Assembly: GCF_946478785.1 (NCBI RefSeq)
Contig: NZ_CAMLDD010000027.1
Span: forward strand, 6,833 to 70,832
DNA: 64,000 nt
DNA from: an uncultured Flavobacterium sp.
GTDB lineage: Bacteria > Bacteroidota > Bacteroidia > Flavobacteriales > Flavobacteriaceae
Direction: 5' to 3'
The notes beneath the pieces were generated by a model, which was given only the letters and a program-made list of their open reading frames with translations, did not search any database and was not told the DNA's origin. Each line of letters starts with the position of its first letter. Position 1 is the stretch's first letter. Of the stretch, positions 44,343-53,702 are shown piece by piece. A program made the position numbers and the translations under genes.

Positions 44343-47300
44343 ATGCATCACTATTTCTACGCCATTCATTTGTTTGTCAACCGAAGAAAATCCTTGTCGG
44401 TTGTATTGGCTGTTTTGATACTTTTTATTTTTGGATTTTTCGCTTCTCAAATCAAATTTGAAGAAGACATTACTAAATTAATTCCAACAAACGATAAGGC
44501 TGATGTTACAGCAAAAGTTTTAAAACAATTAAATTTCGCCGATAAAATAACCGTCATTTTCAAACTCGAAAAAAATGGTTCTGATGAAGACTTAAAAGAA
44601 ATGGCAACTGTTTTTTCAGATAGCGTTTCAAATTCCTGCAAACCTTACATCACCGGAATTCAGGGAAAAATTGAGGAAGAAAATATTCAGGAAACTATTG
44701 ATTTTGTTTACGGAAATTTACCGCTTTTTCTAAACAATAAAGATTATGAAACCATTCAGAATAAACTGCAAAAAGACAGCATTGCAGCAACCGTAGAGGG
44801 AAATTACAAATCTATTATTTCACCATCCGGATTTGTAACGAAAGATTTTATTCTGCAGGATCCGCTTGGGATTTCGTTTATTGCCTTAAAAAAATTACAG
44901 CAATTAAATGTTGGTGACGATTTTATACTCGACAATGGTTTTGTCATGACCAAAGACAAAAAGAAATTATTGCTTTTTATCACTTCAAATCTTCCGTCGA
45001 GCGAAACGGAAAAAAACACGATTTTTGCCGAAAAACTTAAATCCATTCAGGAAAATTTAAATCAGAAATTTAAAAGCAAAACTTCGATCAGTTATTTTGG
45101 CTCTGCTTTGATTGCGGTTGCCAATGCGAATCAAATTAAAAGCGATATCATGCTGACCACAACAATTGCGATGGTTACGCTAATGCTCATTTTGATTTTG
45201 TTTTATAGAAAAATCCTTATTCCGCTCATCATTTTTATTCCAACTGTTTTTGGGGCTTTGTTTGCCGTGGCGTTTTTATATTTTGTGAAAGAACAGATTT
45301 CGGCTATTTCACTCGGAATTGGTTCTATTTTACTTGGAATTACAATTGACTATTCCCTTCATATTCTCACGCATTACAAGCATAACAGCGATATAAAAAC
45401 TTTGTACAAAGACATTACTATGCCGGTTATTATGAGCAGTTCGACTACGGCAGTTGCTTTTTTATGTCTGCTTTTTGTGAAATCAGATGCGTTGAATGAT
45501 CTCGGAATTTTTGCTGCCGTCATCGTTATGGCTTCTGCATTTTTCTCGCTTTTGATTGTCCCGCATTTATACAAACCAAAAGAAAACAATTTTGAACACA
45601 AGAAAAATGTGATCGATAAACTGGCTCATTTTTCTTTTCATAACAATAAAATCCTGATTGGCTTTTGTGTCTTAATTACAATTGTCTGCTTTTTTACCTA
45701 TAATGATGTTGGTTTCAATAATGATTTATCGCAATTGAATTTTGTTCCAAAGGAAATTAAAGCAGCAGAGAAAGAACTGGAAGAAAGCACGAGTTTAACT
45801 TCGAAAACTATATATGTGGCTTCGTACGGAAAAAGTATGGAAGAAGTTTTGCAAAACAACAGCCGGCTTTTTTCTGATTTATCCAAAGAGAAACAAGACA
45901 ACAAAATATTGAATTTCAGTTCTGTTGGTGGAATTATGCTTTCGCAGAAGCAACAACAACAGAAAATTGATCAGTGGAATTCATTTTGGGATGCCAATAA
46001 AAAACAGCTTTTAAAATCACAATTAATTGCCGAAGGTTCAAAACTCGGTTTTAAGCCAACTACTTATTCTACTTTTTATGATCATTTAGACTTTGATTTT
46101 AGACCCATTTCTGCCGAAGATTATTTAAAAATTCAGGCGTTACAATTGAAAGAATTTGTAACCGAAAAAAATAGTTTTTACACCATTTCGACTTTAGTAA
46201 AAGTTACGCCTAAACAGCGGGATGCTTTTGTAAAATCGGCTTCAGCCAAAAATAACCTGATTGCCATTGACAGACAGCAAATGAACGAAACGTTTTTCAG
46301 CACTTTGAAAACCGATTTTAATTCGCTTGTCAATTACTCATTTGTGGCTGTAATTCTGATTCTGTTTTTCTTCTTTAGAAGAATTGAATTGGTTATTGTG
46401 AGCTGCATTCCGATTGCTTTAACCGGAATTGTAACAGCAGGGATGATGGGTCTTTTTGGCATTCAGATGAATATTTTCAGTATGATTGTCTGCACATTGA
46501 TTTTTGGACACGGTGTTGATTTTAGTATTTTCATGACGAGCGCACTTCAAAAAGAATATACTACCGGAAAAAACGAAATTGCAATTTACAGGACCTCGAT
46601 AATTTTGGCCGTTATCACAACCATTTTAGGAATTGGCGCCATGATTTTTGCGAAACATCCTGCGTTAAGATCGATTTCATCCGTTTCCTTAATTGGAGTT
46701 TTTGCAGCATTGATTATCACTTTTATCTTCTACCCGATTCTTTTTAAATTGTTTTTATCAAACAGACCAAAAAACGGAAATGCACCTTTCGAATTACGCA
46801 GTTTTGTAAATGGCGTTCTGTCCTTTTTTTATTATGGTTTTGGAGGTGTTTTAATGTCGCTTTGCAGTTTGATTATTATGCCGATTCTACCAATAAGTGA
46901 AAAAACCAAAATGAGAGGATTTCGATATGTGATTTCGAAATTTATGAAATCAGTCTTGTATTCAAATCCGTTTGTTGAGAAGAAAATCATCAATAATTTT
47001 AATGAAAATTTCGAAAAACCAGCGATAATTATTGCCAATCATTCTTCATTTTTAGACATCCTGGCAATCGGAATGCTGAGCCCAAAAATTATTTTTTTAG
47101 TAAACGATTGGGTGTACAACTCCCCTATTTTTGGTGCTACCGTTAAAAAAGCAGGTTTTTATCCGGTTTCTGAAGGGCTTGAAAACGGAATTGAACATTT
47201 GCGCCAAAAAGTAAACGAAGGCTATTCGATTATGATTTTTCCTGAGGGAACCCGCTCTGAAAACAATCAGATTAAGCGTTTTCACAAAGGTGCTTTTTTT

Positions 47301-48023
47301 CTTGCCGAAGAATTTAATTTGGATATCGTTCCTGTATTGATTCATGGTGTTTCGGAAGTGCTTCCAAAAGGCGATTTTATAATTCACGATGGCAATATTA
47401 CAGTTTCTATTTTAGAAAGAATTACTCCTGAAAACCTTTCTTTCGGAAAAAATTATGCCGAAAGAACTAAACAAATCAGTACTTTTTTCAAATCTGAATT
47501 CAGCAAAACGCGTCAGGAATTAGAAGGTCCTGATTATTTCAAAAAAATGCTGATTCATAGTTATGATTACAAGGAAATGGAAATCGTAAAAAGTGTAAAG
47601 CAAAACCTGAAAAACCATCTCGAAACCTATTATCATTTAAACCAGCACATTTCGGCGAAAGCCAAAATAGTACATTTAGGAAATGATTACGGACAAGTGG
47701 ATGTTTTATTAACTTTGCAGGAACCACAGCGAAAAATAGATTCTTATTTTGCTGACGAAGAAAAAAGAGACATTGCCAAAACTAATTATATCGCTAAAAA
47801 AAGAAGAATAAGGTATCTTGAAAATCTGGAAACCATTCAGGAAATTCAATACGATGCTGTTTTAATTTCGGACGAAAATTATAACGAAATTCAAAAAGTC
47901 GTTTCTACTACTCCGTGTGTAATTTTGGTTCATAGTCCGGGACTAAAAAATACTTTGATTAGCTTTGGATTTGATTCTGTTTTGGAAAAAAATAACTTAA
48001 TCATATTTAAGAAAAAAGAATGA
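44343..48023 (+). CDS. MMPL/RND-type exporter fused to a PlsC-like acyltransferase and a C-terminal degenerate methyltransferase-like domain
   Basis: A 1226-aa three-part protein. Residues 1 to about 840 form an MMPL transporter: an N-terminal helix (about 16-36), a large periplasmic loop, helix clusters near 265-400 and 690-830. A PlsC-type acyltransferase follows (NHSSFLDI with His900 and Asp905; FPEGTR at 966-971). The C-terminal 165 residues show a Rossmann-like start (IVHLGNDYGQVDVLL) with few conserved methyltransferase residues. Such fusions belong to aryl polyene clusters; the MMPL part should export the pigment and the acyltransferase may form its lipid or ester linkage on the same chain. 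Confidence 0.8.
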   Translation: MHHYFYAIHLFVNRRKSLSVVLAVLILFIFGFFASQIKFEEDITKLIPTNDKADVTAKVLKQLNFADKITVIFKLEKNGSDEDLKEMATVFSDSVSNSCKPYITGIQGKIEEENIQETIDFVYGNLPLFLNNKDYETIQNKLQKDSIAATVEGNYKSIISPSGFVTKDFILQDPLGISFIALKKLQQLNVGDDFILDNGFVMTKDKKKLLLFITSNLPSSETEKNTIFAEKLKSIQENLNQKFKSKTSISYFGSALIAVANANQIKSDIMLTTTIAMVTLMLILILFYRKILIPLIIFIPTVFGALFAVAFLYFVKEQISAISLGIGSILLGITIDYSLHILTHYKHNSDIKTLYKDITMPVIMSSSTTAVAFLCLLFVKSDALNDLGIFAAVIVMASAFFSLLIVPHLYKPKENNFEHKKNVIDKLAHFSFHNNKILIGFCVLITIVCFFTYNDVGFNNDLSQLNFVPKEIKAAEKELEESTSLTSKTIYVASYGKSMEEVLQNNSRLFSDLSKEKQDNKILNFSSVGGIMLSQKQQQQKIDQWNSFWDANKKQLLKSQLIAEGSKLGFKPTTYSTFYDHLDFDFRPISAEDYLKIQALQLKEFVTEKNSFYTISTLVKVTPKQRDAFVKSASAKNNLIAIDRQQMNETFFSTLKTDFNSLVNYSFVAVILILFFFFRRIELVIVSCIPIALTGIVTAGMMGLFGIQMNIFSMIVCTLIFGHGVDFSIFMTSALQKEYTTGKNEIAIYRTSIILAVITTILGIGAMIFAKHPALRSISSVSLIGVFAALIITFIFYPILFKLFLSNRPKNGNAPFELRSFVNGVLSFFYYGFGGVLMSLCSLIIMPILPISEKTKMRGFRYVISKFMKSVLYSNPFVEKKIINNFNENFEKPAIIIANHSSFLDILAIGMLSPKIIFLVNDWVYNSPIFGATVKKAGFYPVSEGLENGIEHLRQKVNEGYSIMIFPEGTRSENNQIKRFHKGAFFLAEEFNLDIVPVLIHGVSEVLPKGDFIIHDGNITVSILERITPENLSFGKNYAERTKQISTFFKSEFSKTRQELEGPDYFKKMLIHSYDYKEMEIVKSVKQNLKNHLETYYHLNQHISAKAKIVHLGNDYGQVDVLLTLQEPQRKIDSYFADEEKRDIAKTNYIAKKRRIRYLENLETIQEIQYDAVLISDENYNEIQKVVSTTPCVILVHSPGLKNTLISFGFDSVLEKNNLIIFKKKE

Positions 48024-49537
48024 AGGAGCAATATGACGTGGTAATTGTTGGCAGCGGCTTAGGTGGTTTGGTCTCGGCTGTTATTCTGGCTAAAGAAGGC
48101 TACAGCGTATGTGTGCTCGAAAAAAACAATCAATATGGCGGAAACCTGCAGACATTTGTTCGGGATAAAACCATTTTTGATACCGGAATTCATTATATCG
48201 GAGGTTTAAGCGAAGGTCAGAATCTTCATGAATATTTTAAATATTTAGGAATTATCGATCATTTGAACCTAAAAAAATTAGATGAAAATGGTTTTGACAT
48301 TATTTCTTTTGAAGACGATACTACCCAATATCCACATGCACAGGGTTATGATAATTTTGTTCAGCAATTAGGCTGCTATTTCCCTGAAGAAAAAGAAAAT
48401 ATCAAGAATTATTGCGACAAATTAAAAACGATCTGTGACTCTTTTCCACTGTATAATTTAAACTGGGAAGGAAAATATGACAATGAAATCCTGGCATTAA
48501 ATGCAAAAGAAACTATTGAGAGCTTTACTACAAATGAAAAACTGAAAGCGGTATTGGCCGGTTCTAATTTTTTGTACGCCGGTATCGCTGATAAATCGCC
48601 ATTTTATGTTCATGCCCTTTCTGTAAATTCATATATTCAAAGTTCGTGGCGCTGCATAAACGGTGGCAGTCAGATTACCAAACAACTTTTGAAACAACTC
48701 AAAAAACATGGTGGTGAATTTTATAAATATAAAGAAGTTACGCGTCTAAAAGTCGAAAACAATAAGGTCGTGTCGGCTGAAATGAAAGACGGAACTGAAG
48801 TTTCAGGCTTGCATTTCATCTCTAATATCGAACCCAAAACTACACTGAAACTCGCCGGTGAGGAAAATTTCAGAAAAGCATTTTATAGCAGAATTCAAAG
48901 TCTTGAAGGCGTAATTTCGGCCTTTAGTTTATATATTGTTTTTAAGCCTGAAACTTTTAAATACATCAATCACAATCATTATCATTTTAAAAAAAGCAGC
49001 GAAGTCTGGACGGCTCATGATTATGATGACGATTCATGGCCAAAAGCATTTATGGCTTCGATGAATGCTTCAAACAAACAGGAAATATGGGCCGAAGGAA
49101 TGACCTTTATTACCTATATGAAATTTGACGATGTCACTCCCTGGATGAATACTTTTAATACAACTGCTGAAAAAAATGACCGCGGAGAAAATTATGAAGA
49201 ATTCAAATCTAGAAAAACAGCTAAATTTCTTGATGAAATTGAACTAAAATTTCCAGGAATAAAAGATTGTATTCGATCGATTCATACTTCGACACCGCTT
49301 TCTTATCGGGATTATATTGGCGGACACAATGGCAATATGTATGGTTATGTGAAAGATTGCAGCAATCCGATGAAAACCCTTATTCCTTCAAAAACCAAAT
49401 TAGACAATCTTTATCTTACTGGACAAAGCATCAATATGCACGGTGTTTTGGGAGTAACTATTGGAGCTGTCGTAACCTGTTCTGAAATTCTTGGGAAAGA
49501 ATATTTAGTGACCAAAATCAATCAGTCATCTGAATAA
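48020..49537 (+). CDS. FAD-dependent oxidoreductase, phytoene desaturase-like, second copy
   Basis: A 505-aa flavoprotein with motif GSGLGGLVSAVILAKEGY, LEKNNQYGGNLQTFV and the C-terminal LYLTGQSINMHGVLGVTIG block. Overlaps the exporter gene by 4 bp (ATGA). Homologous to 25545. It may isomerise or oxidise the polyene; being coupled to the exporter, it might act late. Confidence 0.82.
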   Translation: MKEQYDVVIVGSGLGGLVSAVILAKEGYSVCVLEKNNQYGGNLQTFVRDKTIFDTGIHYIGGLSEGQNLHEYFKYLGIIDHLNLKKLDENGFDIISFEDDTTQYPHAQGYDNFVQQLGCYFPEEKENIKNYCDKLKTICDSFPLYNLNWEGKYDNEILALNAKETIESFTTNEKLKAVLAGSNFLYAGIADKSPFYVHALSVNSYIQSSWRCINGGSQITKQLLKQLKKHGGEFYKYKEVTRLKVENNKVVSAEMKDGTEVSGLHFISNIEPKTTLKLAGEENFRKAFYSRIQSLEGVISAFSLYIVFKPETFKYINHNHYHFKKSSEVWTAHDYDDDSWPKAFMASMNASNKQEIWAEGMTFITYMKFDDVTPWMNTFNTTAEKNDRGENYEEFKSRKTAKFLDEIELKFPGIKDCIRSIHTSTPLSYRDYIGGHNGNMYGYVKDCSNPMKTLIPSKTKLDNLYLTGQSINMHGVLGVTIGAVVTCSEILGKEYLVTKINQSSE

Positions 49538-49546
49538 AAAAAGCGT

Positions 49547-51214
49547 ATGAAGAGTCGAATTCCATTACTTTTCCTTATCAGTTTTACTTTGGTGTTTATT
49601 GCTTGCGGAACATCGAAGTCAAAAAAACATTTACCTGATATTGCGCCTTATAACACCACTAAACCTGTTGTAACCAAACAATCCGATAGTGTATTTCTTT
49701 CGGGTAAAAATTCGTTTTTAAAAAACAAACAAGGTCTGTGGGAATTATATGTTGAAGGTGATCCGTTTGAAATTGGTCTTACTACGGGAGCCTTGTCTGA
49801 TTCTCTTTTGGAACAACAGGAAAAAATATTTTTCTCCAGAATTGAAGATTTTGTTCCTTCCAAATTGCAGCAGAATCTGCTTCGGAATTTTCTGAAATGG
49901 TACAATCGAAAATTATATAAAAATGTCCCTGATGAATACCAGGTCGAAATTTATGGCGTTTCGCAATACACTTCCCAAAATTTCAACGATATCGCACCTC
50001 AATACCAACGCAGTTTATACTTGCACGGCGCCCATGACATTGGTCATGCTCTTCAGGATCTGGCTTTGGTTGGCTGCTCTTCTTTTGCTGCATGGGGAGA
50101 AAAATCCGAAGACGGAAATTTGATTCTCGGTCGCAATTTTGATTTTTATGTAAATGACGCTTTCGCAGAAAATAAAATTGTAGCCTTTATAAATCCAGAG
50201 CAGGGTCATCCTTTTATGATGGTGACCTGGCCCGGAATGATTGGTGCCGTTTCCGGAATGAATAAGGAAGGTTTGACGGTCACTATAAATGCATCAAAAT
50301 CTAAAATCCCGTTAAGTGCCAAAACCCCAATTTCTATTCTGACCCGTGAGATTTTGCAACATGCCAAAAACATTGAAGAAGCTGTTGCTATTGCTAAAAA
50401 AAGAAAGGTTTTTGTTTCTGAATCTATTATGGTGGGAAGCGCACATGACAACAAAGCCATCTTGATTGAAGTTTCGCCCAGGGAAATGGATGTTTATGAT
50501 GTTCCCAATACCAATCAGTTGATTTGTTCGAATCATTTTCAAAGCGAAAATTTAAAAAATGACAAACGTAATCAATTGCAAATCGTCAATAGCCATTCGA
50601 AATATCGCTTTGAAAGAATGGAGGAACTTCTCTCTGAAAACAAAAAAATTAATCAAAAAATTGCTTCTGAAATTCTTCGAAATAAAGACGGTTTGCAAAA
50701 TATAGCTTTAGGTTATGGAAACGAAAAAGCATTAAACCAATTGCTGGCACATCACGGAATTATTTTTAAACCTAAAGAAAAACTGGTTTGGATTTCGGCA
50801 AATCCGTATCAATTAGGTGAGTTTGTCTGCTATAACTTGGATTCCATTTTTAAGGAGAGAAAATCGAATCTGGCAATTTCATTCGAGGAAGAAAATTTAA
50901 ATATTGCTAAAGATCCATTTTTGGAAAGTCCGGCTTTTCAAAATTATAAAAAGTTCAAAATTGAAAATAATCAGTTCGATTTGTATCAAAAAAATAAAGA
51001 AATAATTTCTGCTGAATTTATCCGGAACTATCAATCCCTAAACCCTGATTATTGGGTTGTGTATTACAAAACGGGGTTGTACTTTTATCAAAAAAAAGAA
51101 TTTCGTCAGGCTCAGGCTAATTTTGAAAAAGCATTAACCAAAGAAATTACTACCGCACCTGAAAAAGCAGAAATTGAAAAATACTTAAAAAAAATCAAAA
51201 GAAAATTACAATGA
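49547..51214 (+). CDS. C45-type Ntn hydrolase/acyltransferase lipoprotein with TPR-like C-terminus
   Basis: A 555-aa lipoprotein (lipobox IACG; Cys at about residue 20). After a linker comes a domain like isopenicillin N acyltransferase: LVGCSSFAAWGE with the nucleophile Cys177 after Gly176, then NLILGRNFDFY, MIGAVSGMNKEGLTVTINA, and SESIMVGSAHDNKAILIEVSP. In this family the bond before the Cys is cut autocatalytically and the Cys then acts as an acyl acceptor. The C-terminal 70 residues look like a TPR (WVVYYKTGLYFYQKKEFRQAQANFEKAL). A periplasmic or outer-membrane acyl transfer, possibly the final esterification, is inferred. It overlaps the ligase gene by 4 bp. Confidence 0.78.
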   Translation: MKSRIPLLFLISFTLVFIACGTSKSKKHLPDIAPYNTTKPVVTKQSDSVFLSGKNSFLKNKQGLWELYVEGDPFEIGLTTGALSDSLLEQQEKIFFSRIEDFVPSKLQQNLLRNFLKWYNRKLYKNVPDEYQVEIYGVSQYTSQNFNDIAPQYQRSLYLHGAHDIGHALQDLALVGCSSFAAWGEKSEDGNLILGRNFDFYVNDAFAENKIVAFINPEQGHPFMMVTWPGMIGAVSGMNKEGLTVTINASKSKIPLSAKTPISILTREILQHAKNIEEAVAIAKKRKVFVSESIMVGSAHDNKAILIEVSPREMDVYDVPNTNQLICSNHFQSENLKNDKRNQLQIVNSHSKYRFERMEELLSENKKINQKIASEILRNKDGLQNIALGYGNEKALNQLLAHHGIIFKPKEKLVWISANPYQLGEFVCYNLDSIFKERKSNLAISFEEENLNIAKDPFLESPAFQNYKKFKIENNQFDLYQKNKEIISAEFIRNYQSLNPDYWVVYYKTGLYFYQKKEFRQAQANFEKALTKEITTAPEKAEIEKYLKKIKRKLQ

Positions 51215-52506
51215 TTCCAGCAATAGAAAAAGATTCTTTAGAAGAAATTAAAATTTTTCAGGAACAAAAATTAGCGGAACTTTTGACTTATATCAATGGC
51301 AATTCTCCTTTTTATAAACGTCTTTTTGCAGAAAGAAACATCGATATTTCAAAAATCAATATGCTGGAAGATTTAAAATATTTGCCTGTAACCACAAAAG
51401 AAGATTTACAGCAATACAACGATGATTTTTTGTGTGTTCCGCAAAATAAAATTATTGACTACGCCTCTACTTCCGGGACTTTGGGCGATCCGGTAACTTT
51501 TGGTTTAACCGATTCAGATTTAGATCGATTGGCCTATAATGAAGCTATTTCGTTTGCCTGTGCCGGAATTGCAGAAGGCGATGTGGTGCAATTAATGACC
51601 ACAATCGACCGAAAATTTATGGCGGGTCTGGCATATTTTTTAGGATTACGAAAACTCAAAGTAGGTGTCATTCGCGTAGGTGCAGGAATACCGGAATTGC
51701 AATGGGATTCGATTTTAAAATACAAACCTTCGTATTTAATTACGGTTCCATCATTTTTATTGAAACTAATTGAATATGCCGAAATTCATGGAATCGACTA
51801 TAATAATTCAAGTATAAAAGGTGCTATCTGTATTGGAGAATCTTTGAGAAATCAGGATTTTTCGATGAATACTTTGTCCAAAAAAATAGCAGAAAAATGG
51901 AATATTAAGTTGTTTTCTACTTATGCATCTACTGAAATGAGCACCGCTTTTACCGAATGTGAACACGGAATTGGAGGACATCATCATCCGGAATTAATTA
52001 TTGTAGAAGTTCTCGACGAAAACAATATGCCAGTAAAAAATGGTGAAACCGGCGAATTGACTTTTACCACTTTAGGTATTGAAGCCATGCCGTTACTCCG
52101 TTTCAAAACTGGAGATATTGTACAATTACATAACGAACCTTGCAAATGCGGAAGAAATACTTTGCGCGTCGGTCCTGTAATTGGACGCAAAAAACAAATG
52201 ATCAAATACAAAGGAACCACGCTTTATCCACCAGCAATGAACGATGTCCTGAGTGGTTTTGATAATATTGAGAATCATATTATTGAGATCTCGACCAATG
52301 ATTTAGGAACAGATGAAATCCTGATAAAAATTGCCGTAAAAAATCAAACTCCTGAATTCCTACAGGAAATCAAAGATCATTTCAGAGCGAAATTAAGAGT
52401 GACTCCAAAAATAGAATTCGCTTCTAAAGAAACTTTAAATCCTTTAGTTTTTAATCCGATGAGCCGAAAACCAATTCGGTTTTTTGACTATCGAAATAAT
52501 ATATAG
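51211..52506 (+). CDS. Adenylate-forming (PaaK-like) acid:CoA/ACP ligase
   Basis: A 431-aa enzyme of the phenylacetate-CoA ligase type. The ATP loop is YASTSGTLGDPVTFGLT, followed by STYASTEMSTAFTECEHG (the acyl-adenylate motif), FKTGDIVQL, and a C-terminal KYKGTTLYPPAMNDVLSGF segment with the hinge and the catalytic Lys region. It would activate 4-coumarate, made by the lyase at 19406, for loading onto ACP or CoA, closing the cluster. Overlap of 4 bp with the previous gene shows it belongs to the operon. Confidence 0.85.
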   Translation: MIPAIEKDSLEEIKIFQEQKLAELLTYINGNSPFYKRLFAERNIDISKINMLEDLKYLPVTTKEDLQQYNDDFLCVPQNKIIDYASTSGTLGDPVTFGLTDSDLDRLAYNEAISFACAGIAEGDVVQLMTTIDRKFMAGLAYFLGLRKLKVGVIRVGAGIPELQWDSILKYKPSYLITVPSFLLKLIEYAEIHGIDYNNSSIKGAICIGESLRNQDFSMNTLSKKIAEKWNIKLFSTYASTEMSTAFTECEHGIGGHHHPELIIVEVLDENNMPVKNGETGELTFTTLGIEAMPLLRFKTGDIVQLHNEPCKCGRNTLRVGPVIGRKKQMIKYKGTTLYPPAMNDVLSGFDNIENHIIEISTNDLGTDEILIKIAVKNQTPEFLQEIKDHFRAKLRVTPKIEFASKETLNPLVFNPMSRKPIRFFDYRNNI

Positions 52507-52519
52507 AAATTTTTTTCAC

Positions 52520-52586
52520 CATATAAGTTATATAAGTTCATATCAAACTTTGCGCAAAGCTAAAATGAGCTTATATAACTTATATG
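52520..52586. repeat. Large palindromic element after the flexirubin cluster
   Basis: CATATAAGTTATATAAG (52520-52536) and its exact complement CTTATATAACTTATATG (52570-52586) form a 17-bp stem, extended by 5 more pairs (one G-T). The loop contains a second, 12-bp perfect palindrome, CTTTGCGCAAAG (52548-52559). There is no T-run for a typical terminator, but it could act as one or be a mobile intergenic repeat. Confidence 0.8.
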
Positions 52587-52611
52587 ATTTAATTTCAGCC
52601 TTTTAAATGTT

Positions 52612-52644
52612 TTGCTATGAATTAAACTAAATGTTGTAATTTTG
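52612..52644 (+). promoter_or_regulatory. Promoter of dusB
   Basis: TTG at 52612-52614, 22-nt gap, TAATTTTG at 52637-52644, matching TAnnTTTG. This gives a short leader to the ATG at 52660 and argues against an in-frame TTG at 52642. Confidence 0.6.
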
Positions 52645-52659
52645 CACAAAATAGTGAAG

Positions 52660-53652
52660 ATGGTCAAGATTGGCAACATAGAATTACCCGAATTTCCTTT
52701 ATTACTCGCACCGATGGAAGATGTTAGTGATCCGCCGTTTCGCAGATTATGCAAAACGCACGGTGCTGACTTAATGTATTCTGAATTTATTTCGTCAGAA
52801 GGATTGATTCGTGATGCTATCAAAAGCCGAATGAAGCTGGATATTTTTGATTACGAACGTCCTGTTGGAATTCAGATTTTTGGTGGAGATGAAGAGGCTA
52901 TGGCACTTTCATCTAAAATTGTTTCTACCGTAAAACCGGATTTAGTTGATATTAATTTTGGTTGTCCGGTAAAAAAAGTAGTTTGTAAAGGTGCCGGTGC
53001 CGGAGTTTTGAAAGATGTCGATTTGATGGTGCGTTTGACAAAAGCGGTTATTAGAAGTACCGATTTGCCTGTCACAGTAAAAACACGTCTGGGCTGGGAT
53101 GACAACTCAATCAATATCGACGAAGTTGCCGAAAGACTTCAGGATATTGGTGTTCAGGCCTTGACAATTCACGCCAGAACCCGTGCCCAGATGTACAAAG
53201 GCCACGCCGATTGGTCGCATATTGCACGTGTAAAAAACAACCCGAGAATTACAATGCCAATTTTTGGAAATGGCGATATCGACAGTCCTGAAAAAGCATT
53301 AAAATATAAAAATGAATACGGTATCGACGGCATCATGATTGGTCGTGCAGCCATTGGTTATCCCTGGATTTTTAATGAAATCAAACATTTCTTCAATACG
53401 GGAGAACACTTACCTGCTCCAACAGTTGCTGATCGTGTTGAAGCCGCCAGAAATCACCTGCAATGGTCGATGGACTGGAAAGGAGAGCGACTGGGAATTG
53501 TTGAAATGCGTCGTCATTATACCAATTATTTCAAAGGAATCCATTCTTTTAAAGAATACAAACAAAAACTGGTTACCACTGATGCTCCTGAAGATTTATT
53601 CAATGTTATGAAAGAAATTGAAAAGGTTTATGCAGGTTATGAGTTTGTTTAA
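52660..53652 (+). CDS. dusB: tRNA-dihydrouridine synthase B
   Basis: A 330-aa flavoenzyme from the ATG at 52660; the TTG at 52642 lies in the promoter -7 element. Motifs: PLLLAPMEDVSDPPFR (FMN-binding start), DINFGCPVKKVVCKGAGAG with the catalytic Cys, VKTRLGWDD, TIHARTRAQMYKGHADW, NGDI and IMIGRAAIG. It reduces uridines of tRNA D-loops with FMN and NADPH. It is unrelated to the pigment genes and has its own promoter and terminator. Confidence 0.95.
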   Translation: MVKIGNIELPEFPLLLAPMEDVSDPPFRRLCKTHGADLMYSEFISSEGLIRDAIKSRMKLDIFDYERPVGIQIFGGDEEAMALSSKIVSTVKPDLVDINFGCPVKKVVCKGAGAGVLKDVDLMVRLTKAVIRSTDLPVTVKTRLGWDDNSINIDEVAERLQDIGVQALTIHARTRAQMYKGHADWSHIARVKNNPRITMPIFGNGDIDSPEKALKYKNEYGIDGIMIGRAAIGYPWIFNEIKHFFNTGEHLPAPTVADRVEAARNHLQWSMDWKGERLGIVEMRRHYTNYFKGIHSFKEYKQKLVTTDAPEDLFNVMKEIEKVYAGYEFV

Positions 53653-53660
53653 AGCATAAA

Positions 53661-53690
53661 AAAAGAGCTTCGATATGAAGCTCTTTTCTT
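53661..53690 (+). terminator. Terminator between converging dusB and MATE genes
   Basis: AAAAGAGCTTC, loop GATAT, GAAGCTCTTTT: a perfect 11-bp stem with A and T runs on both sides, so it can serve both strands. Confidence 0.9.
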
Positions 53691-53702
53691 TTAATATGTT
53701 AA

